A DNA stretch of 31,858 bases, taken from the NCBI GenBank assembly GCA_002391225.1, contig DGRV01000081.1, positions 546-32,403 of the forward strand, in the 5' to 3' direction. Made by a program: the position numbers and the translations under genes. Of this stretch, positions 7,470 to 14,408 are shown piece after piece. This DNA is from Christensenella sp. UBA4379. Its GTDB lineage: Bacteria; Bacillota; Clostridia; Christensenellales; Aristaeellaceae. The notes beneath the pieces were generated by a model. The model made no database searches. It was not told where the DNA came from and was given only the letters and a program-made list of their open reading frames with translations. How positions within the stretch are numbered: position 1 is the first letter of the stretch; the number at the start of each line of letters is the position of its first letter.

Positions 7470-7772
7470 TTATACGGCGGCGGGTTGATAGGGCTTGATG
7501 GTGGAAAGATCGTTTTCCAGTTTTTCTGACAATTCTCTGATTTCAATGTCATTCTGCATATCGAGGAAGAACCTGTCGGATACGCCGAAAAAACGGCCCA
7601 GGCGAATGGATGTGTCCGCTGAGATTTTTCTCCGGTTATGCAGAATGTCCTGAATCCTGGAAGTCGGCACATGGATGTTCTGCGCCAGTTTATACGCCGA
7701 GAGCTGCATCGGCTCCATAAACTCTTCCATCAGGATTTCTCCCATGGTGGGGGTCAGAATGTGTTTGGACAT
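7470..7772 (-). CDS. higA: HigA-type antitoxin, XRE helix-turn-helix
   Basis: 100 residues. The start MSKHILTPTMGEILMEEF is typical of HigA, followed by a helix-turn-helix (LSAYKLAQNIHVPTSRIQDILHN, about residues 24-46) and RRKISADTSIRLGRFFG. HigA binds and neutralises HigB and represses the operon promoter. The ATG at 7772 has AGGAG (complement of 7781-7785) 8 nt upstream; longer in-frame readings start inside higB and are rejected. It follows higB by 37 bp, the toxin-first order normal for higBA, and overlaps nothing. The likely operator is the palindrome at 8078-8106. Confidence 0.93.
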   Translation of the reverse strand: MSKHILTPTMGEILMEEFMEPMQLSAYKLAQNIHVPTSRIQDILHNRRKISADTSIRLGRFFGVSDRFFLDMQNDIEIRELSEKLENDLSTIKPYQPAAV

Positions 7773-7809
7773 ATGTTTTTCTCCTGACCTATCAATGGTA
7801 ATCGACGAT

Positions 7810-8073
7810 TTACACATCGTAAAAATGGTTTCCTTCCGCTGTAAAACAGATTCTGTACTGATCATTGATCCGAATGCTGTATTGTCCCTTCCGGCTCCCC
7901 TCCAGTTTTTCCAGATGGTTTGCGGGCGGAACTCGCAGATCCTCCAGGCATCCTGCATTATCCATCATGATCAGTTTCCGTAATGCAACGAATTGAATGT
8001 TTTGAGGGAGCTTCTTTGAAAAAATCTGATGGTAGATTTTTTCGGTTTCTTTGTCGGCAAAGGTTCTGATCAT
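7810..8073 (-). CDS. higB: HigB-type toxin (RelE superfamily), C terminus lost to a nonsense codon
   Basis: 87 residues, MIRTFADKETEKIY to GNHFYDV. Family motifs: RKLIMMDNAGCLEDL, PPANHLEKLEGSRKGQYSIRINDQYRICF. HigB is a ribosome-dependent mRNA endonuclease. The frame stops at TAA (7812-7810), but the next in-frame codons read I V D Y H then TGA, exactly the usual HigB ending EIVDYH. One GAA-to-TAA change explains this. The lost D-Y-H residues correspond to the C-terminal residues reported as catalytic in Proteus vulgaris HigB (from memory). The toxin is therefore probably inactive or weakened. The ATG at 8073 has no ribosome binding site, and the promoter places the transcript start at or next to it. 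Confidence 0.88.
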   Translation of the reverse strand: MIRTFADKETEKIYHQIFSKKLPQNIQFVALRKLIMMDNAGCLEDLRVPPANHLEKLEGSRKGQYSIRINDQYRICFTAEGNHFYDV

Positions 8074-8077
8074 AAAA

Positions 8078-8109
8078 ACAGTATACACGACCTGCGTGTA
8101 TACTGTCAA
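8078..8109 (-). promoter_or_regulatory. higBA promoter covered by a 12-bp perfect palindrome (HigA operator)
   Basis: On the minus strand TTGACA (8109-8104) and TATACT (8085-8080) are separated by 18 nt, a strong sigma-A promoter. A perfect inverted repeat, ACAGTATACACG (8078-8089) and CGTGTATACTGT (8095-8106) with a 5-nt spacer, covers the -10 box and reaches into the -35 box. Only 6 nt lie between the -10 box and the higB ATG. HigA binding here would block polymerase; that link is inferred from the family. Confidence 0.85.
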
Positions 8110-8138
8110 GGGCTGTTTTGGGTCCGTCATCGGGCGGT

Positions 8139-8585
8139 TTATGATTCGGTTGTGGCGGGCTGCTTTTTGCCTTTCAGCATTTCCTCCATCGTATGCCAGC
8201 CCAGCACCGCGCATTTGACGCGGGCGGGCATGTGGGAAATATCGCTCAGGGCGCCGGCCTCTTCCAGCTCCTCGATTTCCTCGGGGCTGCAGCCGCCGCG
8301 GATCATTTTGAGGAAGAGGGCGGAAAGGCGCTGGGCCTCCTCCACCGGCTTTCCGATGATCATGTCCAGCATGATGTCGGCAGAGGCCTGGGAGATGGCG
8401 CAGCCGTCCCCCTCGAAGGAGCCTTCCTGAATCACGCCGTCCTCCACACGGAGCTGGAGCACGATGTCGTCCCCGCAGGAGGGGTTGACCCCTTCCAGGG
8501 TCATATTGGCCCCGGGCAGGGGATGCTTGTGATAGGGGTTCTGATTGTGGTCGATCAGGATCTCGTTGTAAAACGTGTTAGCCAA
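8139..8585 (-). CDS. sufU: SufU, zinc-dependent sulfurtransferase/Fe-S assembly protein
   Basis: 148 residues, IscU-like fold. The ligands are C37 and D39 in NPSCGDD, C62 in GDGCAIS and C125 in VKCAVLGW. The insert between the second and third Cys (RGGCSPEEIEELEE) is typical of SufU rather than IscU. In Gram-positive bacteria SufU takes persulfide sulfur from SufS and passes it on for Fe-S cluster assembly on SufBCD. The gene overlaps the end of sufS by 8 bp, so translation is coupled. It is the last suf gene; the higB promoter begins about 30 bp after it with no clear terminator between. Confidence 0.95.
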   Translation of the reverse strand: MANTFYNEILIDHNQNPYHKHPLPGANMTLEGVNPSCGDDIVLQLRVEDGVIQEGSFEGDGCAISQASADIMLDMIIGKPVEEAQRLSALFLKMIRGGCSPEEIEELEEAGALSDISHMPARVKCAVLGWHTMEEMLKGKKQPATTES

Positions 8586-9789
8586 GGCCCATCTTCCTCC
8601 TGATGGAAGAGACGCTCTCCAGGAATCGGTCGATCTCTTCCTCCGTATTGTACAGATACAGGCTCGCCCTGGTGCTGGACCGCGCGCCCAAATGGGTGTG
8701 CAGGGGCTGCGCGCAGTGGTGGCCCGCCCGGACGGCGACCCCGTCCTCGTTGAGGATGGCGGATACGTCGTGCGGATGGACGCCGTCCACCAGGAAGGCG
8801 AGGATGCCGTGATGCTCTTCGGCCGTCGTCCCGCCCAGCACCCGCACGTGCGGGATGGCCTGCAGGCCGGAAAGGGCCCGCCGGGTCAGGGAAAGCTCGA
8901 TGTCCCCGATGCGGTCAAAGCCGGCCCGGGAAAGATAATCGATGGCGGCGGCCAGGCCCTCCGCCCCGGCCCCGTTCACCGTGCCCGCCTCGAACTTGTG
9001 GGGGAGCTCCGCGAAGGTCGCGTCCTGCTGGCGGACGGAGTCGATCATCTCCCCGCCGCGGAGGAAGGGCGGCATGCTGTCCAGCAGGTCCTTTCTTCCC
9101 CACAGGACGCCGATGCCCATCGGCGCGAGCATTTTGTGCCCGGAGAAGGCGAGGAAATCGACCCCCAGGGCCTTTACGTCGACGGCCATGTGGGGGGCGG
9201 CCTGGGCCGCGTCGGCCAGCATGACGCCGCCGTTTAAGTGCACCAGCTTCGCCATCTGCCGCACGGGGCCTTCCTGGCCCAGGACGTTGGAGACCAAGGC
9301 CGCGGCGGCCAGCTTCACCTTGCCTGTAAACGCCGCTTCGACCTCTTCCTTTGGATAGCTCCCGTCCTCCCGGCAGAAAATGTAGCGAAGGACAGCGCCG
9401 GTGCGCTGGGCCACCATCTGCCAGGGCAGGATGTTGCTGTGATGCTCGGAGATGGTGATCAGGATCTCGTCGCCCTTTTTGAGGTTGGAAAGGCCCCAGG
9501 ACCAGGCGACCAGGTTGATGCTTTCGGTGGTGTTGCGGGTGAAAATGATTTCCTCCGCGCTGTCGGCGTTCAGGAAGGCGCGGACCTTTTCCCGAGCGCC
9601 CTCGTAGCGGGCGGTGGCCTCCTGGGCCAGGTCGTAAAAGCCCCGCAGGGGGTTGGCGTTATAGCGTTCGTAATATTCTTTTTCCGCCTGAATCACACAT
9701 TCGGGCCGCTGGCTGGTGGCCGCGCTGTCCAGAAAGGCGATGTCCGTGTGGACGAGCAGGGGAAAATCCGCCCGGAAGGGATGGCTCAT
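8578..9789 (-). CDS. sufS: Cysteine desulfurase SufS (class II, PLP-dependent)
   Basis: 403 residues. The PLP lysine is in SGHKMLAPMGIGVLWG (K219), substrate and PLP contacts include ISEHHSNILPWQ and LADAAQAAPH, and the active Cys is in RAGHHCAQP (C359). N-terminal FLDSAATSQRP and R372-region STRASLYLYNT are family standard. It removes sulfur from L-cysteine as a persulfide for SufU. The start overlaps the sufD stop by 4 bp (ATGA), and the end overlaps sufU by 8 bp, so sufD-sufS-sufU are tightly coupled. Confidence 0.96.
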   Translation of the reverse strand: MSHPFRADFPLLVHTDIAFLDSAATSQRPECVIQAEKEYYERYNANPLRGFYDLAQEATARYEGAREKVRAFLNADSAEEIIFTRNTTESINLVAWSWGLSNLKKGDEILITISEHHSNILPWQMVAQRTGAVLRYIFCREDGSYPKEEVEAAFTGKVKLAAAALVSNVLGQEGPVRQMAKLVHLNGGVMLADAAQAAPHMAVDVKALGVDFLAFSGHKMLAPMGIGVLWGRKDLLDSMPPFLRGGEMIDSVRQQDATFAELPHKFEAGTVNGAGAEGLAAAIDYLSRAGFDRIGDIELSLTRRALSGLQAIPHVRVLGGTTAEEHHGILAFLVDGVHPHDVSAILNEDGVAVRAGHHCAQPLHTHLGARSSTRASLYLYNTEEEIDRFLESVSSIRRKMGLG

Positions 9790-10835
9790 GGGGCTTCCTC
9801 CTCTTCCGCTAAATAGGCGTCGACTTCGTCGCGCACCTTTTCGTCCGGGATCAGGGCCTTCATCAGGTCGATCCGGCTGCGGGCGATCAGGCGGCGGGCC
9901 TTTTCCTCGGAGATTCCGCGGGAGGCCAGGTAGAACAGCATTTTATCGTCCAGCCGGCCGATGGAAGCGCCGTGGCTTCCGTCCACGTCTTCTTCCTCGC
10001 ACAGGATCAGCGGCACCGTCTGGTTGACCTGGGCTTGGCCCATCAGCAAAACGGACTCGGTCTCCGCTCCCTTCGCCCCGGCGCAGCCGCGGACAAAGTC
10101 GATCGTCCCCCGGAAGCATTTTTTCGCCTGATCCGAAAGGACGCCGCTGACCTGGATGTGGGAGCGGGTCTTGCGGCCGGTATGCCGGGCCAGCCAGTTC
10201 ATGTCCAGCAGGCCGTTTTCCCGGACCTGGTAGACCACGCCGGATTCAAAGCGGCTCTTCCGCCCGGCAAGCTCCGCGCAGGCGGCGGTATGCACATTGG
10301 CGCCGCCCAGGTCGAGGCGGCGCAGGGAGAAGGCGGCGTTTTCGCCTTCCTCGGCGGAAACGTCGTCCGTCAGGACGGCCTGATCCCCCAGGAGATTGAC
10401 CACGTACAGGGCGACGCCCGCGTTGGCCCCGGCGCGGACGGCGGTCCGAAGCGCGCAGTGGCAGCCGGAGGTCCGGCCCTTGGAATGAAGCACCAGGACC
10501 ACCCGGAGCACGGCGTCGTCCCGGGCTTCCAGGTACAGGCGAAGGCCGGTATTTTCCCCCTCGTTCAACGTCAGGTGCAGGACCGCCGGCTGGGCCTGAT
10601 GCTCCCGCGAGCTCAGAAAGAGGGCAGGGGCCTGGGAGAGATACTGCTCATATTCCCCGCCCATCGCGGAGCGGACGGAAAAGGCCTCGCCTTCCCGGGA
10701 GACGGCGATCCCCTCCGGGGCGTCGATGGAAAGGGAGGGCTCTGTCAGGGCCGCCGGCAGCTCCAGGGAGCTGTCGTTTACCTTCAGCCGGTACCAGGTC
10801 TTCGCCGGCAGCCTGTTCAATGTGATCTGAGACAA
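9786..10835 (-). CDS. sufD: SufD, Fe-S cluster assembly scaffold subunit
   Basis: 349 residues, somewhat short for SufD. The conserved C-terminal half of the SufB/SufD family is clear: HIQVSGVLSDQAKKCFRGTIDFV, EDVDGSHGASIGRLDDKMLFYLASRGIS with the conserved His, and a helical tail. SufD partners SufB in the SufBC2D complex. The start is a TTG at 10835 with AAAGGG 11 nt upstream; no ATG occurs until well inside the conserved part. The gene lies 22 bp after the secreted acidic protein gene rather than directly after sufB. Confidence 0.9.
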   Translation of the reverse strand: MSQITLNRLPAKTWYRLKVNDSSLELPAALTEPSLSIDAPEGIAVSREGEAFSVRSAMGGEYEQYLSQAPALFLSSREHQAQPAVLHLTLNEGENTGLRLYLEARDDAVLRVVLVLHSKGRTSGCHCALRTAVRAGANAGVALYVVNLLGDQAVLTDDVSAEEGENAAFSLRRLDLGGANVHTAACAELAGRKSRFESGVVYQVRENGLLDMNWLARHTGRKTRSHIQVSGVLSDQAKKCFRGTIDFVRGCAGAKGAETESVLLMGQAQVNQTVPLILCEEEDVDGSHGASIGRLDDKMLFYLASRGISEEKARRLIARSRIDLMKALIPDEKVRDEVDAYLAEEEEAP

Positions 10836-10857
10836 AATACGTTCAACCCTTTCGGTA

Positions 10858-11853
10858 TTACCATTCTTCCGAAGAAACCAGCTTGCCGGTCTGAATGTCG
10901 TAGGTCAGCTCCCGGCAGACTTCGTTTCCGTTGCCGTAATAGATGTCCACGGTCAGTTCGCCGTTGCGCAGATACCAGACGATGGACTGGTGAATTTCCC
11001 CGCTGCGGTGCACCTCAAAACGGATCTCGTCGGTGCTGCCGGCAGGGCCGAACAGGCCGGAGGAGGCGATGCTAAGACCCGCGTTCACGTCCCAGAGGAT
11101 GCTGTCGGTCTTCAGGGAATAGGGCTGGGCGCTCAGGTCGACCCGCCAGAAATCGGCAGCCTCGTGCGCCGCGGCTCCCGCTTTGTCCGCCGAAAAGACG
11201 GTGTCGCCGGTCCGGGTCAGCGGCAGGGTGCTCATGTCCTTGAAATAGGCGGTCGCCTGGTCCTGGATGGTCAGGAAGGCGGGCGCTTCGGTTTCGACGG
11301 TGTAAGCGCTGTCCGTCACCGTGAACGTGGCGGTTTTTCCGCCCATCCAGGCGTATACGCCCTGGTAATCGTCCGGCAGGACCGGGAAGTCGGCCAAAGT
11401 TTGGGGGGCCTTCTTCTTGCTCCATTTGGAGGCGCTTTCCAGGATTTCTTCAAATTTTGGAATCAGGGTCTCAAACGCTTCGGAAAAACCGGCCGGGCCC
11501 GCTTCCGCGGCCGCCGCCGGAGCGGCTTCCGTTTCCGCCGCTTCTTCAGCAGGGGCTTCCGTATTTTCGGTCATCGCTTCGGTTTCTTCCTGGGCGGCCG
11601 GGGCTTCTTCGGCAGCTTCCGGCTGAGTCGCTTCTTCGGCGGAGGCTTCCGCTTCCTCAGTTACTACTTCGGTTTCTTCCTGTACGGCGGGGACTTCCGC
11701 TTCTTCCTGCGCAGGGGCTTCCTGAGCTGCGGGAGCCTCCTCCTGGGCAGAAGAACCGAAGGTAAAGGAGGCGGACGCGGGCTTTGCCGGAACGGCGGCC
11801 GCCAGCAGGAACGCCAGGGCCAGGGTGCTCAGTTTGAACAGGTTCTTTTTCAT
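10858..11853 (-). CDS. Secreted protein with acidic Ala/Glu/Pro-rich linker, function unknown
   Basis: 331 residues. Residues 1-28 are a signal peptide (KKN, hydrophobic core, cleavage after ASA); there is no lipobox Cys. About residues 34-124 are low-complexity repeats of units such as EEAPAAQE and EAPAEEAAE. The C-terminal part (about 125-331) is a globular domain I do not recognise, with PVLPDDYQGVYAWMGGKTATFTV and a likely beta-rich end ELTYDIQTGKLVSSEEW. A good AAAGGAG site precedes the ATG. It sits between sufB (22-bp gap) and sufD (22-bp gap) on the same strand, so it is transcribed with the Suf operon although it acts outside the cytoplasm. The link to Fe-S assembly is unclear. Confidence 0.8.
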   Translation of the reverse strand: MKKNLFKLSTLALAFLLAAAVPAKPASASFTFGSSAQEEAPAAQEAPAQEEAEVPAVQEETEVVTEEAEASAEEATQPEAAEEAPAAQEETEAMTENTEAPAEEAAETEAAPAAAAEAGPAGFSEAFETLIPKFEEILESASKWSKKKAPQTLADFPVLPDDYQGVYAWMGGKTATFTVTDSAYTVETEAPAFLTIQDQATAYFKDMSTLPLTRTGDTVFSADKAGAAAHEAADFWRVDLSAQPYSLKTDSILWDVNAGLSIASSGLFGPAGSTDEIRFEVHRSGEIHQSIVWYLRNGELTVDIYYGNGNEVCRELTYDIQTGKLVSSEEW

Positions 11854-11874
11854 GGGTTGCTCCTTTCAGGCCTC

Positions 11875-13281
11875 TCAGCCGACGGTGCCTTTCATCTCGA
11901 GCCGGATCAGGTTGTTCATTTCCACCGCGTATTCCAGCGGGAGTTCCTTTGATACGTTATCGGCAAAGCCGGACACGATCATCGCCCGGGCGTCCTCTTC
12001 GCTGATGCCGCGGGACATGAGGTAGAACACCGCCTCGTCGCTGATCCGGCCGATCTGCGCCTCGTGGCCGATGTCCGCGTCGCCGGAGCGGATGTCCATG
12101 GCGGGGATGGTGTCGGAACGGGACTGGTCGTCCAGCATCAGGCTCTCGCAGGACACGGCGGACTTGGCCCGCCGCGCGTTCTCGGTGACGACCACGGAGC
12201 TACGGAACGTGCTGATTCCCCCGCTCTTGGAGATCGACTTGGTGTTGACGTAGGAAGAGGTGTCCGACCCCTGGTGTACGACCTTCGCGCCGGTGTCCAG
12301 GTTCTGGCCCTCCCCGGCGAAGGTGATGCCGGTAAACTCCATCTGGGAGCGGTCGCCCTTTAAAATGGTCATGGGGTAGAGGTAGGAGACGTGGCTGCCG
12401 AAGGAACCGGACACCCATTCCATCCGCGCCCCCTCTTCGACGATGGCGCGCTTGGTGTTCAGGTTGTACATGTTCTTGGACCAGTTTTCGATGGTGGAAT
12501 AGCGCAGCTTCGCGTTTTTCCCCACGAACAGCTCCACGCACCCGGCGTGAAGGTTGGCCACGTTGTACTTGGGCGCGGAGCAGCCCTCGATAAAGTGGAG
12601 GGAAGCCCCCTCGTCCACGATGATCAGGGTGTGCTCGAACTGGCCGGCCCCCTTGGCGTTCAGCCGGAAATAGGACTGAAGCGGGATGGCGACCTCCACG
12701 TTCTTCGGCACGTACACAAAGGAACCGCCGGACCAGACCGCCCCGTGCAGGGCGGCGAACTTGTGGTCCGTCGGCGGCACCAGCTTCATGAAGTGCTCCC
12801 GGATCATGTCCGCGTAGGGCCCGCGCATCGCGCTCTCCAGGTCCGTATAGATGACGCCCTGGGCGGCTACTTCCTCCCGGACGTTGTGGTAGACCAGCTC
12901 GCTGTCGTACTGGGCGCCGACGCCGGCCAGGGACTTGCGCTCCGCCTCGGGGATGCCCAGGCGCTCAAAGGTGTCCTTGATGTCCTGGGGTACTTCCTCC
13001 CAGGTGTTGGACATGCGTTTGCCGCGGCGGACGTAGGTGACGATGTGGTCCATGTCCAGCCCCTCGATGGAGGGGCCCCAGTCCGGCACGCGGAGGGAAC
13101 GGTAGACCGAAAGGCAGTGCAGGCGGAAGGCCCGCATCCAGTCCGGGTCGTTCTTTTCGTCGGAGATCTGCTCAATGATTTCCTCCGTCAGCCCGGCGTC
13201 CACCTTCCAGTTGCCGGTTTCCGCGTCCCGGATGTCGTATACGCTGCGGTCGATGGCTTCGACCTGTGTTTTTTCTTTCAT
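11875..13281 (-). CDS. sufB: SufB, Fe-S cluster assembly scaffold subunit
   Basis: 468 residues, normal length. Diagnostic segments: AVWSGGSFVYVPKNVEVAIP, EGCSAPKYNVANLHAGCVE, the KSAVSCESLMLDDQSRSDT segment with the conserved Cys, and GHEAQIGRISDEAVFYLMSRGIS. SufB is the scaffold of the SufBC2D complex on which the cluster is built. ATG start, 4 bp after the sufC stop. The sufC-sufB order is that of Gram-positive suf operons, but the next gene is a secreted protein instead of sufD. Confidence 0.97.
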   Translation of the reverse strand: MKEKTQVEAIDRSVYDIRDAETGNWKVDAGLTEEIIEQISDEKNDPDWMRAFRLHCLSVYRSLRVPDWGPSIEGLDMDHIVTYVRRGKRMSNTWEEVPQDIKDTFERLGIPEAERKSLAGVGAQYDSELVYHNVREEVAAQGVIYTDLESAMRGPYADMIREHFMKLVPPTDHKFAALHGAVWSGGSFVYVPKNVEVAIPLQSYFRLNAKGAGQFEHTLIIVDEGASLHFIEGCSAPKYNVANLHAGCVELFVGKNAKLRYSTIENWSKNMYNLNTKRAIVEEGARMEWVSGSFGSHVSYLYPMTILKGDRSQMEFTGITFAGEGQNLDTGAKVVHQGSDTSSYVNTKSISKSGGISTFRSSVVVTENARRAKSAVSCESLMLDDQSRSDTIPAMDIRSGDADIGHEAQIGRISDEAVFYLMSRGISEEDARAMIVSGFADNVSKELPLEYAVEMNNLIRLEMKGTVG

Positions 13282-13285
13282 GATG

Positions 13286-14038
13286 TCACGCCTTTTTCAT
13301 GGCAATGAACTCGTCATAGCCGCTCTCGTTGACCTTTGCCACCAGGGATGCATCCCCCTCGTAGACCAGGGAGCCGTCCACCATGATGTGGGTGCGGTCG
13401 ATCCGGAGCGGGTCCAGGATGCGGGTGGAGTGGGTGATGATCAGCAGGGCCCCGCCGGCCTCCTGCTGGTAGGTGCGGATGCCCTCTGCCACCAGGCGGA
13501 CGGCGTCCACGTCCAGGCCGGAGTCCGTCTCGTCCAGGATGGCCAGGTCCGGGCGGAACAGGAGCATCTGCAGGATCTCCGCCTTTTTCTTTTCACCGCC
13601 GGAAAAGCCGACGTTCAGGCCTCTCTCCGCCTTTTCCGGGGAGATTTCAAGCAGCTCCATGACCTTTCGCATCTGCTTTCTGAACTCCCAGGGGCGGACC
13701 TTGACGCCCGTGCGCTCGGACACGGCGCTGCGCAGGAAGCTCTCCAGCGACAGCCCCGGCACCTCCAGCGGCTCCTGGAAGGACAGGAACATGCCCTTTT
13801 TCGCCCGCTGGTCGGCGGGAAGGCCGACGATTTCTTCCCCCTTGAACAGCAGGGATCCGGTCGTTTTATACCGGGGGGAGCCCATCAGCGCGTAGCCCAG
13901 GGTGGACTTGCCCGCCCCGTTGGGCCCCATCAGCACGTGGGTTTCTCCCGGGGCGATGTTCAGCCCGATGTCGAACAGAATCTGTTTATCTTCCACGGAA
14001 ACATTCAGGTGTTCCGCTTGCAGCAACGCCTCCGCCAA
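13286..14038 (-). CDS. sufC: SufC, Fe-S assembly ATPase
   Basis: 250 residues, ABC-type ATPase. Walker A GPNGAGKS (38-45), Q-loop SFQEP, signature FSGGEKKKAEILQML (SGGEK 146-150), Walker B LAILDETDSGLD (167-175), H-loop IITHSTR. The diverged ETDSGLD is specific to SufC. It powers conformational change of SufBC2D. The start is TTG at 14038 with GGAGG (complement of 14047-14051) 8 nt upstream; the ATG overlapping that site is out of frame. It is the first gene of the operon, downstream of the promoter at 14116-14144. Confidence 0.96.
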   Translation of the reverse strand: MAEALLQAEHLNVSVEDKQILFDIGLNIAPGETHVLMGPNGAGKSTLGYALMGSPRYKTTGSLLFKGEEIVGLPADQRAKKGMFLSFQEPLEVPGLSLESFLRSAVSERTGVKVRPWEFRKQMRKVMELLEISPEKAERGLNVGFSGGEKKKAEILQMLLFRPDLAILDETDSGLDVDAVRLVAEGIRTYQQEAGGALLIITHSTRILDPLRIDRTHIMVDGSLVYEGDASLVAKVNESGYDEFIAMKKA

Positions 14039-14091
14039 GTGTCATTCCTCCAGCTGCCGGGCGGCGAAATTTCCCCCGGACAGAAATTTTA

Positions 14092-14144
14092 CCTACTGAT
14101 CAGGTAGGCAAAAGAATCTTATCATGAAGGGTTCCCGGTGTCAA
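14092..14144 (-). promoter_or_regulatory. suf operon promoter with a dyad at the start site
   Basis: Minus-strand TTGACA (14144-14139) and TAAGAT (14121-14116) are 17 nt apart. The dyad CCTAC-tgatcag-GTAGG (14092-14108) lies just downstream of the -10 box, over the predicted start site, where a repressor would block transcription. Rrf2-family regulators (IscR/SufR type) control suf operons in other bacteria; no such gene is in this window, so the regulator is inferred. Confidence 0.7.
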
Positions 14145-14186
14145 TAGTTTTATGCCCGGAGGGAGAAATCTTCCGGGGGAAAAAGC

Positions 14187-14408
14187 TCAGAAAGGGCTGC
14201 CCGTAAACAGGGTGCAGCCCATCTTTTTAAACTGAACGATTTTGTCCCGCAGGGTGTCTTCCGATACCTCAAAGAGGATGGACAGGCAGGTCAGGCAGTA
14301 AAACGAAGTGGCGCCCCGGTTGATCAGCTTCCGGGTCAGGGCTTTTTCGTCCCGGGTCACTGCCCGGCCGCAGCTGACGCAATATTCCACGCCTTCTGTC
14401 CCGCTCAC
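14187..14408 (-). CDS. Small zinc-ribbon protein, function unknown
   Basis: 73 residues, with CVSCGR and YCLTCL as two CxxC pairs, a likely zinc site. The middle reads AVTRDEKALTRKLINRGATSFYC, and a C-terminal helix DTLRDKIVQFKKMGC follows. I do not recognise a named family. The GTG start at 14408 is chosen because it overlaps the alpha-galactosidase stop as GTGA, a classic coupled arrangement; an in-frame GTG at 14429 would overlap further. It is the second gene of that pair. A role as a small regulator or nucleic-acid-binding protein is only a possibility. Confidence 0.68.
   Translation of the reverse strand: MSGTEGVEYCVSCGRAVTRDEKALTRKLINRGATSFYCLTCLSILFEVSEDTLRDKIVQFKKMGCTLFTGSPF

Noticed and set aside
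7773..7958. Upstream start for higA extending into higB
   Set aside because: The extension overlaps the toxin gene in another frame and lacks a ribosome binding site; MSKHILTP has a good one.
8074..8214. Upstream start for higB
   Set aside because: The extension would run through the promoter palindrome and into sufU, and the family start is MIRTFADKE.
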